Of a DNA stretch of 21,245 nt, positions 7,130 to 16,214 are shown in pieces; position 1 is the stretch's first letter, and each line of letters starts with the position of its first letter. The notes beneath the pieces are model-generated. The model worked only from the letters and a program-made list of their open reading frames with translations. It had not been told where the DNA came from and made no database searches. Made by a program: the position numbers and the translations under genes. The stretch is from Leptospira sp. (GTDB lineage Bacteria > Spirochaetota > Leptospiria > Leptospirales > Leptospiraceae), in NCBI GenBank assembly GCA_016742255.1, contig JACVCB010000042.1:1-21245 (forward strand), in the 5' to 3' direction.

Positions 7130-8011
7130 ATGTCAGTAATTTCCATGAAAAGTCTGCTAGAAGCAGGCGTACACTTCGGTCACCAAACACGTCGTTGGAA
7201 CCCAAAAATGAGTCCTTATGTTTATACGGCTCGTAACGGGATTCACATCATCGACCTCCAAAAGACAGTTCAAAAAACAAAAGAAGCTTATGATGCTTTG
7301 AAAAAGTTAACTGGCCAAGGAAAAAAAGTTCTCTTTGTGGGAACAAAAAAACAAGCTCGCGGTGCCATCGAAAGAGCAGCACAAGCGTGTAGTATGTACT
7401 ATGTATCTAACCGTTGGTTAGGTGGACTTCTCACAAACTGGAACACAGTTAAGAAGTCAATTGCTCGTTTGAAACGACTTGAGCAAATGGAAGAGAACAA
7501 CTCTTTCGAACAAGAAGCTCGTACAAAAAAAGAAGCACTTTCTCTCAAACGCGAATTAGAAAAACTCCGCCAAACACTTGGTGGGATTAAGGATATGGCA
7601 GTTGTGCCTGAAATCCTGTTTGTAATTGATCCGAAAAAAGAAGAAATCGCAGTCAAAGAAGCAAAAAAACTTGGTTTAAAAGTATTTGCTGTGATTGATA
7701 CAAACTGTGATCCAGAGCCAATCGATTACCCAATTCCAGGTAACGATGATGCGATCCGCGCGATTTCCTTATTCCTTGATACTATGGCAAATGCAGTTCT
7801 TGAAGGAACAGGTGGCGAAGTCATCCAAACAAATTTTGCTGAAGATATGGACGCAGAACAACTTGCACTTGAATACCAAGGTGAGTACGATGAGTCCGGA
7901 AAATTCATCATGGACGATGAACTTCCTCCAGTCGCAAAAGACATCCCTGTGGATGCTGATGCAGCAAAAAAAGCAGAAGTAAAAGTTGAAGCTACAGAAG
8001 GTAAAGAGTAA
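7130..8011 (+). CDS. rpsB: 30S ribosomal protein S2
   Basis: The protein matches S2 throughout: [20 protein letters not shown] at residues 6-25, [34 protein letters not shown] at 94-104, and the [19 protein letters not shown] segment near 190-208. S2 joins the 30S subunit late and helps hold S1 or the platform region. At 293 residues it is longer than the usual 230-260: after the S2 fold ends at about residue 226 there is a roughly 65-residue tail rich in Asp, Glu, Ala and Lys, likely disordered. The start is supported by AAGGGG at 7119-7124. The stop overlaps the tsf start by one base (TAATG). Confidence 0.98.
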   Translation: MSVISMKSLLEAGVHFGHQTRRWNPKMSPYVYTARNGIHIIDLQKTVQKTKEAYDALKKLTGQGKKVLFVGTKKQARGAIERAAQACSMYYVSNRWLGGLLTNWNTVKKSIARLKRLEQMEENNSFEQEARTKKEALSLKRELEKLRQTLGGIKDMAVVPEILFVIDPKKEEIAVKEAKKLGLKVFAVIDTNCDPEPIDYPIPGNDDAIRAISLFLDTMANAVLEGTGGEVIQTNFAEDMDAEQLALEYQGEYDESGKFIMDDELPPVAKDIPVDADAAKKAEVKVEATEGKE

Positions 8012-8607
8012 TGGCAGTTAGCTCCGAACAAATCAAAGACCTCCGCGAACGTACGGGCGCGGGGATGATGGACTGCAAAAAGGCACTCGAAGAAAAGGGT
8101 GGCGACATTGAAAAAGCAGTCACATATCTCAGAGAAAAAGGTTTAGCGAAAGCTGCAAAACGTGCAGGTCGCGAAACTGGTGAAGGAAAAATCATCGCAT
8201 ATGTTCACGGAACAGGAAAAACAGGAGTTCTTGTAGAGCTCAACTGTGAAACTGATTTCGTAGCAAACAACGAAGCGTTTGAAGCTCTTGGAAAAGAGAT
8301 CGCTCTTCAAATCACTGCGATGAATCCTTTGTATGTAAACGAAGAATCCATTCCAAAATCTGAAATTGAGAACGAAATGAACGTACAAAAAGCTCTTCTA
8401 GAAAAAGAAGGGAAAAAAGCGGATCAAATCGAAAAAATCCTTCCTGGTAAAATGAAAAAGTTCTACGAAGAGATTTGTCTCATCCACCAAAAATCAATTC
8501 GTGACAACTCCAAAACCATCAATGACCTTCTCCAAGAAGCCATTGCAAAATTTGGAGAGAACATTACTGTTGGTAGGTTCTCGAGGTTCCAAGTAGGTGG
8601 GAACTAG
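8011..8607 (+). CDS. tsf: Translation elongation factor Ts (short form)
   Basis: EF-Ts exchanges GDP for GTP on EF-Tu. The N-terminal UBA-like domain ([20 protein letters not shown]) and the core motif [15 protein letters not shown] at about 74-88 are typical. The protein has 198 residues against about 280 in E. coli; it matches the short form with a single core subdomain known from Thermus and other bacteria, so the length is not a truncation. It starts at the TAATG junction with rpsB, with AGAAGG about 9 nt upstream. Its last 11 nt overlap pyrH. Confidence 0.97.
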   Translation: MAVSSEQIKDLRERTGAGMMDCKKALEEKGGDIEKAVTYLREKGLAKAAKRAGRETGEGKIIAYVHGTGKTGVLVELNCETDFVANNEAFEALGKEIALQITAMNPLYVNEESIPKSEIENEMNVQKALLEKEGKKADQIEKILPGKMKKFYEEICLIHQKSIRDNSKTINDLLQEAIAKFGENITVGRFSRFQVGGN

Positions 8608-9343
8608 TCCGCGTTTCAAACGCATCCTAATTAAAATCTCCGGCGAGGCTCTCGCCGGTGAGGGTGAACTTGGTATTGATACCAACAAAACATTCTCACT
8701 AGCCGGACAAATCAAAGAAGTTCATGACTTAGGTCTAGAAGTGGCTGTGGTTGTTGGCGGTGGGAATATGATCCGTGGCGAAACCTTAGCAAAGTCTGGA
8801 ATGGACCGTGCCACTGCCGATTATATGGGTATGCTTGGTACCATCATGAATGGTCTCGCCTTACAAGATGCATGCGAAAAACAAGGGATGTTTACCCGAG
8901 TTCTTTCCGCCATCGAAATGAAATCCGTTGCAGAACCATATATTCGAAGACGTGCCGTTCGCCATTTAGAAAAAAATCGTGTGATTATTTTTGCTGGGGG
9001 AACAGGGAATCCTTACTTTACTACAGACACAACTGCATCGTTACGGGCTGTGGAAGTGGGTTGCGAAGTGATTCTTAAGGCAACCAAAGTGGACGGTGTG
9101 TACACTGCGGATCCAAAAAAAGATCCAAACGCACAAAGGTATTTACAAGTTTCTTTTATGGAATCCATCAAACACCGGTTAAAGGTAATGGATTCAACAG
9201 CACTCAGTCTATGTATGGATAATAATATGCCAATCATAGTGTTTGATATTTTTAAAGCTGGTAATTTAAGAAAATTAATCGATGGGGAACCAATTGGTAC
9301 ATTGATTTCTAATTCAGAGGAAGTGATTCTAGATGGTAGATGA
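8597..9343 (+). CDS. pyrH: UMP kinase
   Basis: This 248-residue amino-acid-kinase-family enzyme phosphorylates UMP to UDP. It shows [13 protein letters not shown] at 7-19, the phosphate-binding [11 protein letters not shown] around 51-61, [11 protein letters not shown] at 70-80, and the acceptor segment [14 protein letters not shown] at 134-147. Translation begins at a GTG inside tsf; this start puts the conserved [12 protein letters not shown] at the normal distance from the N-terminus, and GAGG lies 10 nt upstream. It overlaps tsf and frr by 11 nt each, which implies coupled translation. Confidence 0.96.
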   Translation: MGTSPRFKRILIKISGEALAGEGELGIDTNKTFSLAGQIKEVHDLGLEVAVVVGGGNMIRGETLAKSGMDRATADYMGMLGTIMNGLALQDACEKQGMFTRVLSAIEMKSVAEPYIRRRAVRHLEKNRVIIFAGGTGNPYFTTDTTASLRAVEVGCEVILKATKVDGVYTADPKKDPNAQRYLQVSFMESIKHRLKVMDSTALSLCMDNNMPIIVFDIFKAGNLRKLIDGEPIGTLISNSEEVILDGR

Positions 9344-9884
9344 AATTATAAAATCCATGCAGTCCAAAATGGACAAAACTGTTGAAGCTCTAAAAAAAGA
9401 CTTTGGAACCATTCGTACGGGAAAAGCAAATCCGATGATGGTGGAAGATGTGCGAGTGGACTACTATGGAACACTTACACCTCTCAACCAACTTGGGAAA
9501 ATTGCCTGCCCTGAACCACGTGTGATTCTCATCACTCCTTTTGAAAAAGGAATGTTAAAAGACATTGAAAAAGCAATTTTTGCTGCAAGTCTTGGTCTCA
9601 CACCAAATAACGACGGTTCTAGCATTCGTATCAATATCCCTGAACTAACAGGGGAAAGACGAAAAGAACTTGCGAAAGTGGTGAAACAAAAAGCGGAAGA
9701 AAAAAAAGTTGCGATTCGTAACATCCGCCGTGATGCCAATGATGAATTAAAAAAACACCAATCTGAAATGTCCCAAGATGAAGTCAAAGGCCACCAAGAT
9801 AAAATCCAAAAAATTACGGATTCTTATATTGCAAAATTGGGAGATTTAGAAAAGGAAAAAGAAAAAGAGATCACTACTCTTTAA
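9333..9884 (+). CDS. frr: Ribosome recycling factor
   Basis: This 183-residue protein has the standard length and motifs: [18 protein letters not shown] near the start, RTGKANP at about 28-34, [14 protein letters not shown], and [13 protein letters not shown] followed by the long charged helices [11 protein letters not shown] and a coiled C-terminal helix. RRF works with EF-G to split post-termination ribosomes. The ATG lies within pyrH, with AGAGGAAG about 10 nt upstream. Confidence 0.97.
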   Translation: MVDEIIKSMQSKMDKTVEALKKDFGTIRTGKANPMMVEDVRVDYYGTLTPLNQLGKIACPEPRVILITPFEKGMLKDIEKAIFAASLGLTPNNDGSSIRINIPELTGERRKELAKVVKQKAEEKKVAIRNIRRDANDELKKHQSEMSQDEVKGHQDKIQKITDSYIAKLGDLEKEKEKEITTL

Positions 9885-9890
9885 TTTCCT

Positions 9891-10604
9891 ATGAAGTTGA
9901 ATACAATCCCTTCCCACATTGCTGTCATCATGGACGGAAATGGCAGGTGGGCGGAAAACCAAGGGAAAAAAAGAACCGAAGGCCACAGAGAAGGGGCAAA
10001 TGCAATTGATCGCCTTTTGGAAGTGGCTTTGGAATACAAAATCCCAAACATCTCCCTTTACGCTTTCTCCACAGAAAATTGGAAACGTCCTATCACTGAA
10101 ATCCAGGCCATCTTTGGTCTGTTAGTTGAGTTTATAGAGACTCGCCTCGATACCATTCATGCAAAAGGAATTCGCATCCACCACAGTGGGGCAAGGAACA
10201 AACTGTCTAAAACAGTTTTATCCAAAATTGACCACGCCATGGCAGTAACTAAAAAAAATAAAAAACTAACAGCTAACTTTTGTTTGAACTACGGTGGTCA
10301 TGAAGAAATTTTAAGTAATTTTTCACGTGTAATGGCGGCACGCAAGGCCAAAAAAGAACCTTTGGACAAAGCCATTTCCCCCAAAGAATTTGAAAAATAT
10401 TTGTATACATCACCTTTACCACCTGTAGATTTATTGATCAGAACTGCAGGAGAACAAAGGATTTCTAACTTTCTATTATGGCAAAGTGCATATGCGGAAA
10501 TGTATTTTACGAGTACACTTTGGCCGGACTTTGGAAGGACCTCACTTGAGGAAGCTCTTCAGTTTTTTGATTCCCGAAAACGAAAATTTGGTGGTTTGTT
10601 ATGA
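9891..10604 (+). CDS. uppS: Undecaprenyl diphosphate synthase (cis-prenyltransferase)
   Basis: This 237-residue enzyme adds isopentenyl units to farnesyl diphosphate to make the C55 carrier used for peptidoglycan and O-antigen. The signature HIAVIMDGNGRWA at 9-21 contains the catalytic Asp15, and YAFSTENWKRP, NYGG, RTAGEQRISNFLLWQ and TLWPDF follow in order. It starts 6 nt after frr, without a strong ribosome site of its own, so it probably relies on coupling. Its stop overlaps the cdsA ATG (ATGA). Confidence 0.97.
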   Translation: MKLNTIPSHIAVIMDGNGRWAENQGKKRTEGHREGANAIDRLLEVALEYKIPNISLYAFSTENWKRPITEIQAIFGLLVEFIETRLDTIHAKGIRIHHSGARNKLSKTVLSKIDHAMAVTKKNKKLTANFCLNYGGHEEILSNFSRVMAARKAKKEPLDKAISPKEFEKYLYTSPLPPVDLLIRTAGEQRISNFLLWQSAYAEMYFTSTLWPDFGRTSLEEALQFFDSRKRKFGGLL

Positions 10605-11512
10605 GTGAAACGACACTCCGTATTCTGTCTGCGATAGTGCTTACTTTTATCTATGTCTTTATGATCTTCCATAGCTCATGGTACTTCATAGAATTTTATC
10701 TCTTCGGTGTCGTATTGATTTACCTGGGACTCAAAGAGTTGTATGCCTTTTGCAAAACAGAAGAATCAAAACCATTTTTTGGAACGGGATTACTATTTTC
10801 CCTATTGATTTTTACTGTGTATTACATCCAATTTTTGGGATTACAATTTGAAGTGACACCTCCTGGATTTGTTTTGGAACTTTCGAAACTTTTCCGAGAA
10901 GGATTCCATCCCATTCCTTTTTTACTCGTGGCACTTTCCATCACGGTTTGGATTTTGCAAATTCTGAAACGCCCGTTAGATGGGGCATTATTTTCTGTGG
11001 GTGGAACCATGCTCGGTCCCATTTATATCGCGATACCGATCGGTCATTTTTTACTCCTCCTTGCCCTGCCATTTGGAACTTACTATATTTTCCTTGTTTC
11101 GGTGATCACCTTTATGAGTGATGCAGGAGCCTATTTTGGTGGTCGTTGGTTTGGAAAACACCCAGCAGGTTTAAAAATTTCTCCGAAAAAAACTTGGGAA
11201 GGTTACGTAACAGGTAACCTAACGGCTGTCATCGGAGCACAAGTTCTCAATGTGGCTTGGGAACATTTTAGTGGTGTGAAATTGCCAGTTGGGCTTGTGG
11301 AAACCATCATCCTGTCATTTGTGATTTCCGTGATTTCTGTGATGGGAGATTTGGCTGAGTCTGCGATGAAACGTGATGCCAAAATCAAAGATTCCGGAAG
11401 TCTCATCCCTGGTCATGGTGGTGTGTTGGACTTGGCGGATGCACTTCTTTTTACGGTGCCTGCGATCTATTATTATTTTCTTTTCAAAGGTTTCCTCGGA
11501 TTCCCTGTCTGA
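10601..11512 (+). CDS. cdsA: Phosphatidate cytidylyltransferase (CDP-diacylglycerol synthase)
   Basis: This 303-residue integral membrane enzyme converts CTP and phosphatidic acid to CDP-diacylglycerol, the entry point for phospholipid head groups. It has about eight hydrophobic segments, then the cytoplasmic motifs SDAGAYFGGRWFGKH at 173-187 and ISPKKTWEG at 193-201, and the C-terminal signature starting SAMKRDAKIKD at 254 and continuing IPGHGGVLDLAD to 280. The last part differs from the usual D-R-x-D: the sequence reads D277-L-A-D280, with Leu in place of the conserved Arg. The rest of the signature is intact, so I expect activity. It begins with a 4-nt overlap with uppS. Confidence 0.95.
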   Translation: MSETTLRILSAIVLTFIYVFMIFHSSWYFIEFYLFGVVLIYLGLKELYAFCKTEESKPFFGTGLLFSLLIFTVYYIQFLGLQFEVTPPGFVLELSKLFREGFHPIPFLLVALSITVWILQILKRPLDGALFSVGGTMLGPIYIAIPIGHFLLLLALPFGTYYIFLVSVITFMSDAGAYFGGRWFGKHPAGLKISPKKTWEGYVTGNLTAVIGAQVLNVAWEHFSGVKLPVGLVETIILSFVISVISVMGDLAESAMKRDAKIKDSGSLIPGHGGVLDLADALLFTVPAIYYYFLFKGFLGFPV

Positions 11513-11543
11513 TCATTCGACTAAGGATCTGTCTAAATCATAT

Positions 11544-12704
11544 ATGGTAGGTGTCTCGGTATTAGGAATTTCAGGTTCCGTTGGTTCTTCCACGGTGAAG
11601 GTGCTCAGGCAATTCCGAGACCAGTTTTCGCTACGTAGTTTTTCGGTTCATTCCAATTGGGAAACGGCGAAGGTCCTTATTGCTGAATTTTCTCCTGAAG
11701 TGGTGTGTATCACCGATCCCAAGTTAGTGGGTCAGTTTGGGGATGTTTTTGGATCCACCATGATTTTGTATGGGGACCAACACTTATCGGACTTAGTCCA
11801 ATTGCCTTCCGTGGATGTGGTGGTAACAGCAGTGGTTGGGGCAAGGGGAGTCCTACCTACCATTGCAGCCATTGAGGCTGGCAAAAAAATTGCCATTGCC
11901 AATAAAGAAACACTTGTTACCTTTGGGCCACTGATCAATCGTTTGGTGGCAAAACACAAAACACTCATGGTGCCAGTGGATTCCGAACACAATGCACTCT
12001 TCCAACTCATTGAAAGGGAAACTCGTTTCAATATCAGAGCGATTACTCTCACTGCTTCAGGCGGGAGTTTTCGGAATCTTCCTATTGATGAGTTAGAACA
12101 TGTTTCCGTAAAACAGGCGCTAAACCATCCAACTTGGTCCATGGGCCCGAAAATCACTGTGGACTCAGCGGGCCTAATCAACAAAGGTCTCGAAGTCATC
12201 GAAGCACATTTTCTCTTTGGGTTTTCGTATGACGAGATTGAGGTGGTGATCCACCCGCAGTCTCTCACACACGGGATCATTGAAACCATAGATGGTGCTT
12301 GTTTGCAATACACAAGCCACCCAGATATGGTGTATCCCATTGCTCATTCTTTATTTTACCCAAGTCCAACCCCTCAAATGCTCATTGAACGCAAACCCTC
12401 CACTTGGAAAACCTTGGAATTTTTTCCACCTGATACAAAACGTTACCCAGGACTCACACTCGCCTATCAAGCGGGGAAAGCAGGGGGAGTGGCACCTTGT
12501 ATCTTTAATGCAGCGAACGAAGAAGCTGTGGCACTATTTTTAGAAGAAAAAATTTCTTTTACCGCCATTCCAAGGCTCATTGAGTCTGCCTTAAACCAAG
12601 TCAAAAATGAATTTCCAGAGACCTTGGAAGGGTATCTGGAAAAAGACAAGGAAACACGTAATTTGATCCAATCTGAATTTTCAAAAGGGGGAGTGACTAC
12701 ATGA
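11544..12704 (+). CDS. dxr: 1-deoxy-D-xylulose 5-phosphate reductoisomerase
   Basis: DXR carries out the second step of the MEP isoprenoid pathway, making 2-C-methylerythritol 4-phosphate with NADPH. The 386-residue protein shows the nucleotide-binding GISGSVGSS at 8-16, IANKETLV at 118-125, metal ligands Asp146 and Glu148 in PVDSEHN, ASGGSFR at 171-177, NHPTWSMG at 194-201, and INKGLEVIEAH with Glu217. The frame is open upstream to 11373, inside cdsA, but the chosen ATG places GISGS at the usual distance from the N-terminus and gives the family length. It lies 31 nt after cdsA without an obvious close ribosome site (AAGGA at 11523 is about 16 nt away). It ends in a 4-nt overlap with rseP. 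Confidence 0.96.
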   Translation: MVGVSVLGISGSVGSSTVKVLRQFRDQFSLRSFSVHSNWETAKVLIAEFSPEVVCITDPKLVGQFGDVFGSTMILYGDQHLSDLVQLPSVDVVVTAVVGARGVLPTIAAIEAGKKIAIANKETLVTFGPLINRLVAKHKTLMVPVDSEHNALFQLIERETRFNIRAITLTASGGSFRNLPIDELEHVSVKQALNHPTWSMGPKITVDSAGLINKGLEVIEAHFLFGFSYDEIEVVIHPQSLTHGIIETIDGACLQYTSHPDMVYPIAHSLFYPSPTPQMLIERKPSTWKTLEFFPPDTKRYPGLTLAYQAGKAGGVAPCIFNAANEEAVALFLEEKISFTAIPRLIESALNQVKNEFPETLEGYLEKDKETRNLIQSEFSKGGVTT

Positions 12705-14407
12705 TCGTATTAATACTCGGCGCTGTATTCATGTTAGCTGTATCGATTTTTATCCATGAATTGGGGCACCTCTTATGTGGGAAACTGGTAGGTGTGGAAG
12801 CACGTATTTTTTCGTTAGGTTATGGAAAAGGGATTTGGAAAAAACGGATTGGGAAAACCATCTACCAAATCACCGCCATTCCCATCGGCGGTTATGTTTT
12901 ATTTCGTGGAGATGATTATAGCAAAACTAAAAAGCCAAAACAAGGGGATTTACTTGCCACTCCACCACTTCGTCGTATGGTTCCTGTGCTTGGAGGTCCA
13001 TTCGCCAATTTAGTGTTAGGTTTTTTGTTGTTATTTGTATTGGAACTTTCAGGAGACAGCCCTTCTTCCAACCGCATTTTCATAGAAGATGCAAACAAAG
13101 TATCAAGTCCTGCTTACAATGCAGGTCTTCGTACTGGAGATAAGATTCTATCCATCAATGGAAAACCCACAGAAAGTTTTGAAGATATTTTTACCAATGT
13201 AAGTTTAACTTCGGGTGATCCCATCCAAGTGACTTACAAACGGGATAATGAAACAAAGACAGTCGAAATTGTTCCCAATTTATACTCTGCTGGTGGGCAT
13301 CCTACGATTGGTGTGATGCCGTATGGAGAAAGAAGAGTGGTGGCTACCTTTACTTATGGGGAACAGATCAGCCACTTTATGGCAAATGTTTTAGATAAAG
13401 AAGATAAATCTTCTGTTTACTTCCAAGAAAAGATAGAAGAGCGAAAGGAAGAAATTCAAGAAGAACTCCTCAAACAACACGAAATTGCAGAACGGGAAAA
13501 ATCACTCAGACGTCGAGCTCTCTCTTTTTTGAAAGATGGAGATATGATTTTAACCGTGGCGGGAGTAGATGTTCATACCGTTCCTGAATTACAGACGGAA
13601 CTTGGAAAACACCAGGGAAAAACCATCCCTGTCGAAGTGGAACGAAAAACCTATCCACTTCTGACACCTTGGGCAACAGAAAAAGTAACCATTCAAATTC
13701 CTGTGTTAGGTGCGAATGTGTTTGAGTTTTGGAATATCCAACATCCAAAATTCCCTGAATTAGGGATCCCTTATTTTCGTTTGGATAGTTATGATGCAGA
13801 AATCGAAAATCGACTTTCGAATTTAAAAATTGAAAACCAATCTTTTGAAACAGCGGATGCCTTTACCTCTTATTTAAAAGCCAATGGTGGTAAAAAAGAA
13901 ATTTGGATCGGCAATATGAAATACTTTGCTGATGTCAATTTGAAACCAATTGGCCTTCTTGGATTTCGCGCTTCCATGAAATTTGAGGCCGAAAAATTAC
14001 AGAAAGAATCAACCATTTATTCATCGCTTGTCGGTGCTGGGAATAAAGTATACGAAAACGTCTCCACTACCTTAAAAGGAATTGGCATGTTGTTTTCGGG
14101 TCTGTTATCGCCAAAAGAAAATCTATCGGGTCCAATTGGAATTGTGCAGATTGCTGGGATCAGTTTGGAATATGGATGGGTCACGTATCTTGATTTTGTT
14201 GCTAAAATTTCATTAGCGCTTATGGTGATGAACTTACTTCCCATACCTATGGCGGATGGCGGACACATTGTACTCTATGCTTATGAAGCGATCACAGGTA
14301 GACCACTTCCAAGAAAGGCAATTGAAGCAATCTTCCGATTGGGATTTTTCTTTCTCATCGGGCTTGGGCTTTATGTTTCCTTCAATGATGTGATGCGTAT
14401 TTTTTAA
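12701..14407 (+). CDS. rseP: Site-2 intramembrane metalloprotease RseP with PDZ domains
   Basis: This zinc protease cleaves transmembrane anti-sigma factors and signal-peptide remnants inside the membrane. The active site HELGH is at 19-23 in the first helix. PIGGYVLFRGDD (61-72) follows, then a second helix (about 97-116), a PDZ domain (about 125-195), a charged coiled-coil-like segment (about 232-272), a second PDZ-like part (from about 273), and the last helices with NLLPIPMADGG at 511-521 holding the third metal ligand Asp519. At 568 residues it is over 100 longer than E. coli RseP (450); the excess lies in the periplasmic part. The usual L-D-G motif reads A-D-G. AAAGGGGGAG about 8 nt before the ATG is a strong ribosome site. 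The start overlaps dxr by 4 nt. Confidence 0.94.
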   Translation: MIVLILGAVFMLAVSIFIHELGHLLCGKLVGVEARIFSLGYGKGIWKKRIGKTIYQITAIPIGGYVLFRGDDYSKTKKPKQGDLLATPPLRRMVPVLGGPFANLVLGFLLLFVLELSGDSPSSNRIFIEDANKVSSPAYNAGLRTGDKILSINGKPTESFEDIFTNVSLTSGDPIQVTYKRDNETKTVEIVPNLYSAGGHPTIGVMPYGERRVVATFTYGEQISHFMANVLDKEDKSSVYFQEKIEERKEEIQEELLKQHEIAEREKSLRRRALSFLKDGDMILTVAGVDVHTVPELQTELGKHQGKTIPVEVERKTYPLLTPWATEKVTIQIPVLGANVFEFWNIQHPKFPELGIPYFRLDSYDAEIENRLSNLKIENQSFETADAFTSYLKANGGKKEIWIGNMKYFADVNLKPIGLLGFRASMKFEAEKLQKESTIYSSLVGAGNKVYENVSTTLKGIGMLFSGLLSPKENLSGPIGIVQIAGISLEYGWVTYLDFVAKISLALMVMNLLPIPMADGGHIVLYAYEAITGRPLPRKAIEAIFRLGFFFLIGLGLYVSFNDVMRIF

Positions 14408-14453
14408 ACTAAACTTTGTATTGTTAGATTGTTAATCAAAAAGAGAAAAAGAA

Positions 14454-16214
14454 ATGAAAGCTAGTTCCTATTTAATTCCAACTGCCAAAGAAGACCCGCA
14501 AGATGCAGTGGTCGCTTCTCATAAATTGATGATGCGAGCAGGCCTCATTCGTAAGTCTGCAGCAGGCCTGTATTCCTATTTACCACTTGGTTTACGTGTA
14601 CTTCGTAAAATCGAAGGCATCGTGAGAAAAGAAATGGACGGGGCAGGAGCTTTGGAATTCCAACTTCCCATCTTAACTCCGAGTGAAATTTGGAAAGAAT
14701 CCGGTCGTTGGGACAAAATGGGAAAAGAGATGTTTCGTTTGAAAGACCGCCATGACAACGAAAGTTGCCTTGGGCCCACACACGAAGAATCGTTTTGTGT
14801 GCTTGTAAAACCAATGGTTCGTTCTTACAAAGACCTTCCGATCAATGTCTACCAAATCCATACAAAATTCCGGGATGAAATCCGCCCAAGGTTTGGTGTG
14901 ATTCGTTCTCGTGAGTTTACCATGAAGGATGCGTACTCGTTTCATTTAGATGATGAATCGTTGGACAAAACTTACCAAACGATGCGTAAAACCTACCGTA
15001 GGATTTTTGCAGGCATGGGACTTTCGACCATTCCTGTGCAGGCAGACTCAGGGAATATGGGTGGTTCCGCTTCGGAAGAATTTATGGTCGTGTCACCGAT
15101 TGGTGAAGAGACACTCACAATTTGTCCTTCTTGCCACTATTCAGGAAACATTGAAAAAACTCCTGTGATTGCTAAAAAAAATACAACCAAACAAGCATTT
15201 GATGGTAAAGGGAAACTTTCTACTCCAGCAAAAAAATCCATCACAGAAGTTGCAGAGTTTTTAAACACAAAAGAAGAGAATCTTTTGAAAGCAGTGGCAC
15301 TCGTTGCCGATGGACAGAATGTCCTAGTCTTCTTGGAAGGAGATCGTGAGCTAAACGAAAATAAATTAAAAAACCACTTGGGTTGTAATGAACTAAGACC
15401 AATGGGACCAGTCGAAATGGAAAAACTAGGCCTTGTTCCAGGTTTTATCGGACCAGGGTTTCCAAAATCCGATTCACTTAAAATTTACATTGATGCCTTA
15501 CTCGATTGGAATTTTGCCTATATTGCTGGTGCAAACGAGATTGACCACCACATAGCGGGTGTTCAGCTTTCTTCTTTTTTCAAAGAAGAGGAAGTGACAA
15601 AGATCGATGTCTCCCAAGCCAAAGTAGGTGACCCTTGTCCCTCCTGTGGAACTGGATTAACCGCAGAGAAGGGGATCGAAGTGGGTCACATCTTCAAATT
15701 AGGCCAAAAGTATTCCAAAGCGTTTGACATCACGGTTCTCAATGACAAAGGGAAAGCCACCACCACAACCATGGGTTGTTATGGAATTGGTGTGAACCGT
15801 TGTATGGCAACTGTCATCGAACAATGTAATGATGACAAAGGAATTTTTTGGCCAGTCTCCATCGCACCGTTTACAGTTTGTTTGGTGAGTATAGCCAAAA
15901 ATCCGGATGATATCGCAAAAATTGAGTCCATCTACAAGGCACTTGTTGCCGCTGGGATTGAAGTGTTGTGGGATGACCGTGACCTTGGACCTGGATTCAA
16001 ATTTAAAGATTCTGAACTCATCGGATTCCCTATTCGAATCACATTGGGAAAAGGGTTTTTGGAAAAAAATGAGATCACCATTCTTGATCGTAAGTCCATG
16101 GCGGAAGAGACCATTCCCTTCACAACAAACGAAGATCTCGTCAAGAACCTACAGAAAAAAATCGCAAACCTTGAAGAAGCCATCCAAAAGGATGTCTCTC
16201 TTGCGGGAACATGA
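14454..16214 (+). CDS. proS: Prolyl-tRNA synthetase (bacterial type, with editing insertion)
   Basis: This class II synthetase of 586 residues charges tRNA-Pro. CLGPTHEE lies at 105-112, motif 2 FRDEIRPRFGVIRSREF at 139-155, and motif 3 GCYGIGVNR at 441-449. Between motifs 2 and 3 lies the INS editing domain (about 230-385) that clears Ala-tRNA-Pro, flanked by two CPSC pairs (Cys224/227 and Cys395/398) able to bind zinc. The C-terminal anticodon-binding domain starts near 470. It lies 46 nt after rseP with only a weak purine-rich ribosome site (AAGAGAAAAAG), but the gap has no clear terminator, so it probably belongs to the upstream operon. Confidence 0.97.
   Translation: MKASSYLIPTAKEDPQDAVVASHKLMMRAGLIRKSAAGLYSYLPLGLRVLRKIEGIVRKEMDGAGALEFQLPILTPSEIWKESGRWDKMGKEMFRLKDRHDNESCLGPTHEESFCVLVKPMVRSYKDLPINVYQIHTKFRDEIRPRFGVIRSREFTMKDAYSFHLDDESLDKTYQTMRKTYRRIFAGMGLSTIPVQADSGNMGGSASEEFMVVSPIGEETLTICPSCHYSGNIEKTPVIAKKNTTKQAFDGKGKLSTPAKKSITEVAEFLNTKEENLLKAVALVADGQNVLVFLEGDRELNENKLKNHLGCNELRPMGPVEMEKLGLVPGFIGPGFPKSDSLKIYIDALLDWNFAYIAGANEIDHHIAGVQLSSFFKEEEVTKIDVSQAKVGDPCPSCGTGLTAEKGIEVGHIFKLGQKYSKAFDITVLNDKGKATTTTMGCYGIGVNRCMATVIEQCNDDKGIFWPVSIAPFTVCLVSIAKNPDDIAKIESIYKALVAAGIEVLWDDRDLGPGFKFKDSELIGFPIRITLGKGFLEKNEITILDRKSMAEETIPFTTNEDLVKNLQKKIANLEEAIQKDVSLAGT

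Noticed and set aside
8011..8607. Truncated EF-Ts
   Set aside because: The 198-residue length matches the known short EF-Ts form with a single core subdomain, and the neighbouring junctions are intact.
11373..11543. Upstream extension of dxr into cdsA
   Set aside because: It would add 57 residues that overlap conserved cdsA codons and have no counterpart in DXR proteins; the ATG at 11544 gives the normal N-terminus.
11732..12340. Minus-strand open frame of 202 codons inside dxr
   Set aside because: It lies entirely within the conserved DXR coding sequence on the other strand and shows no family motif; it is a by-product of dxr codon use.
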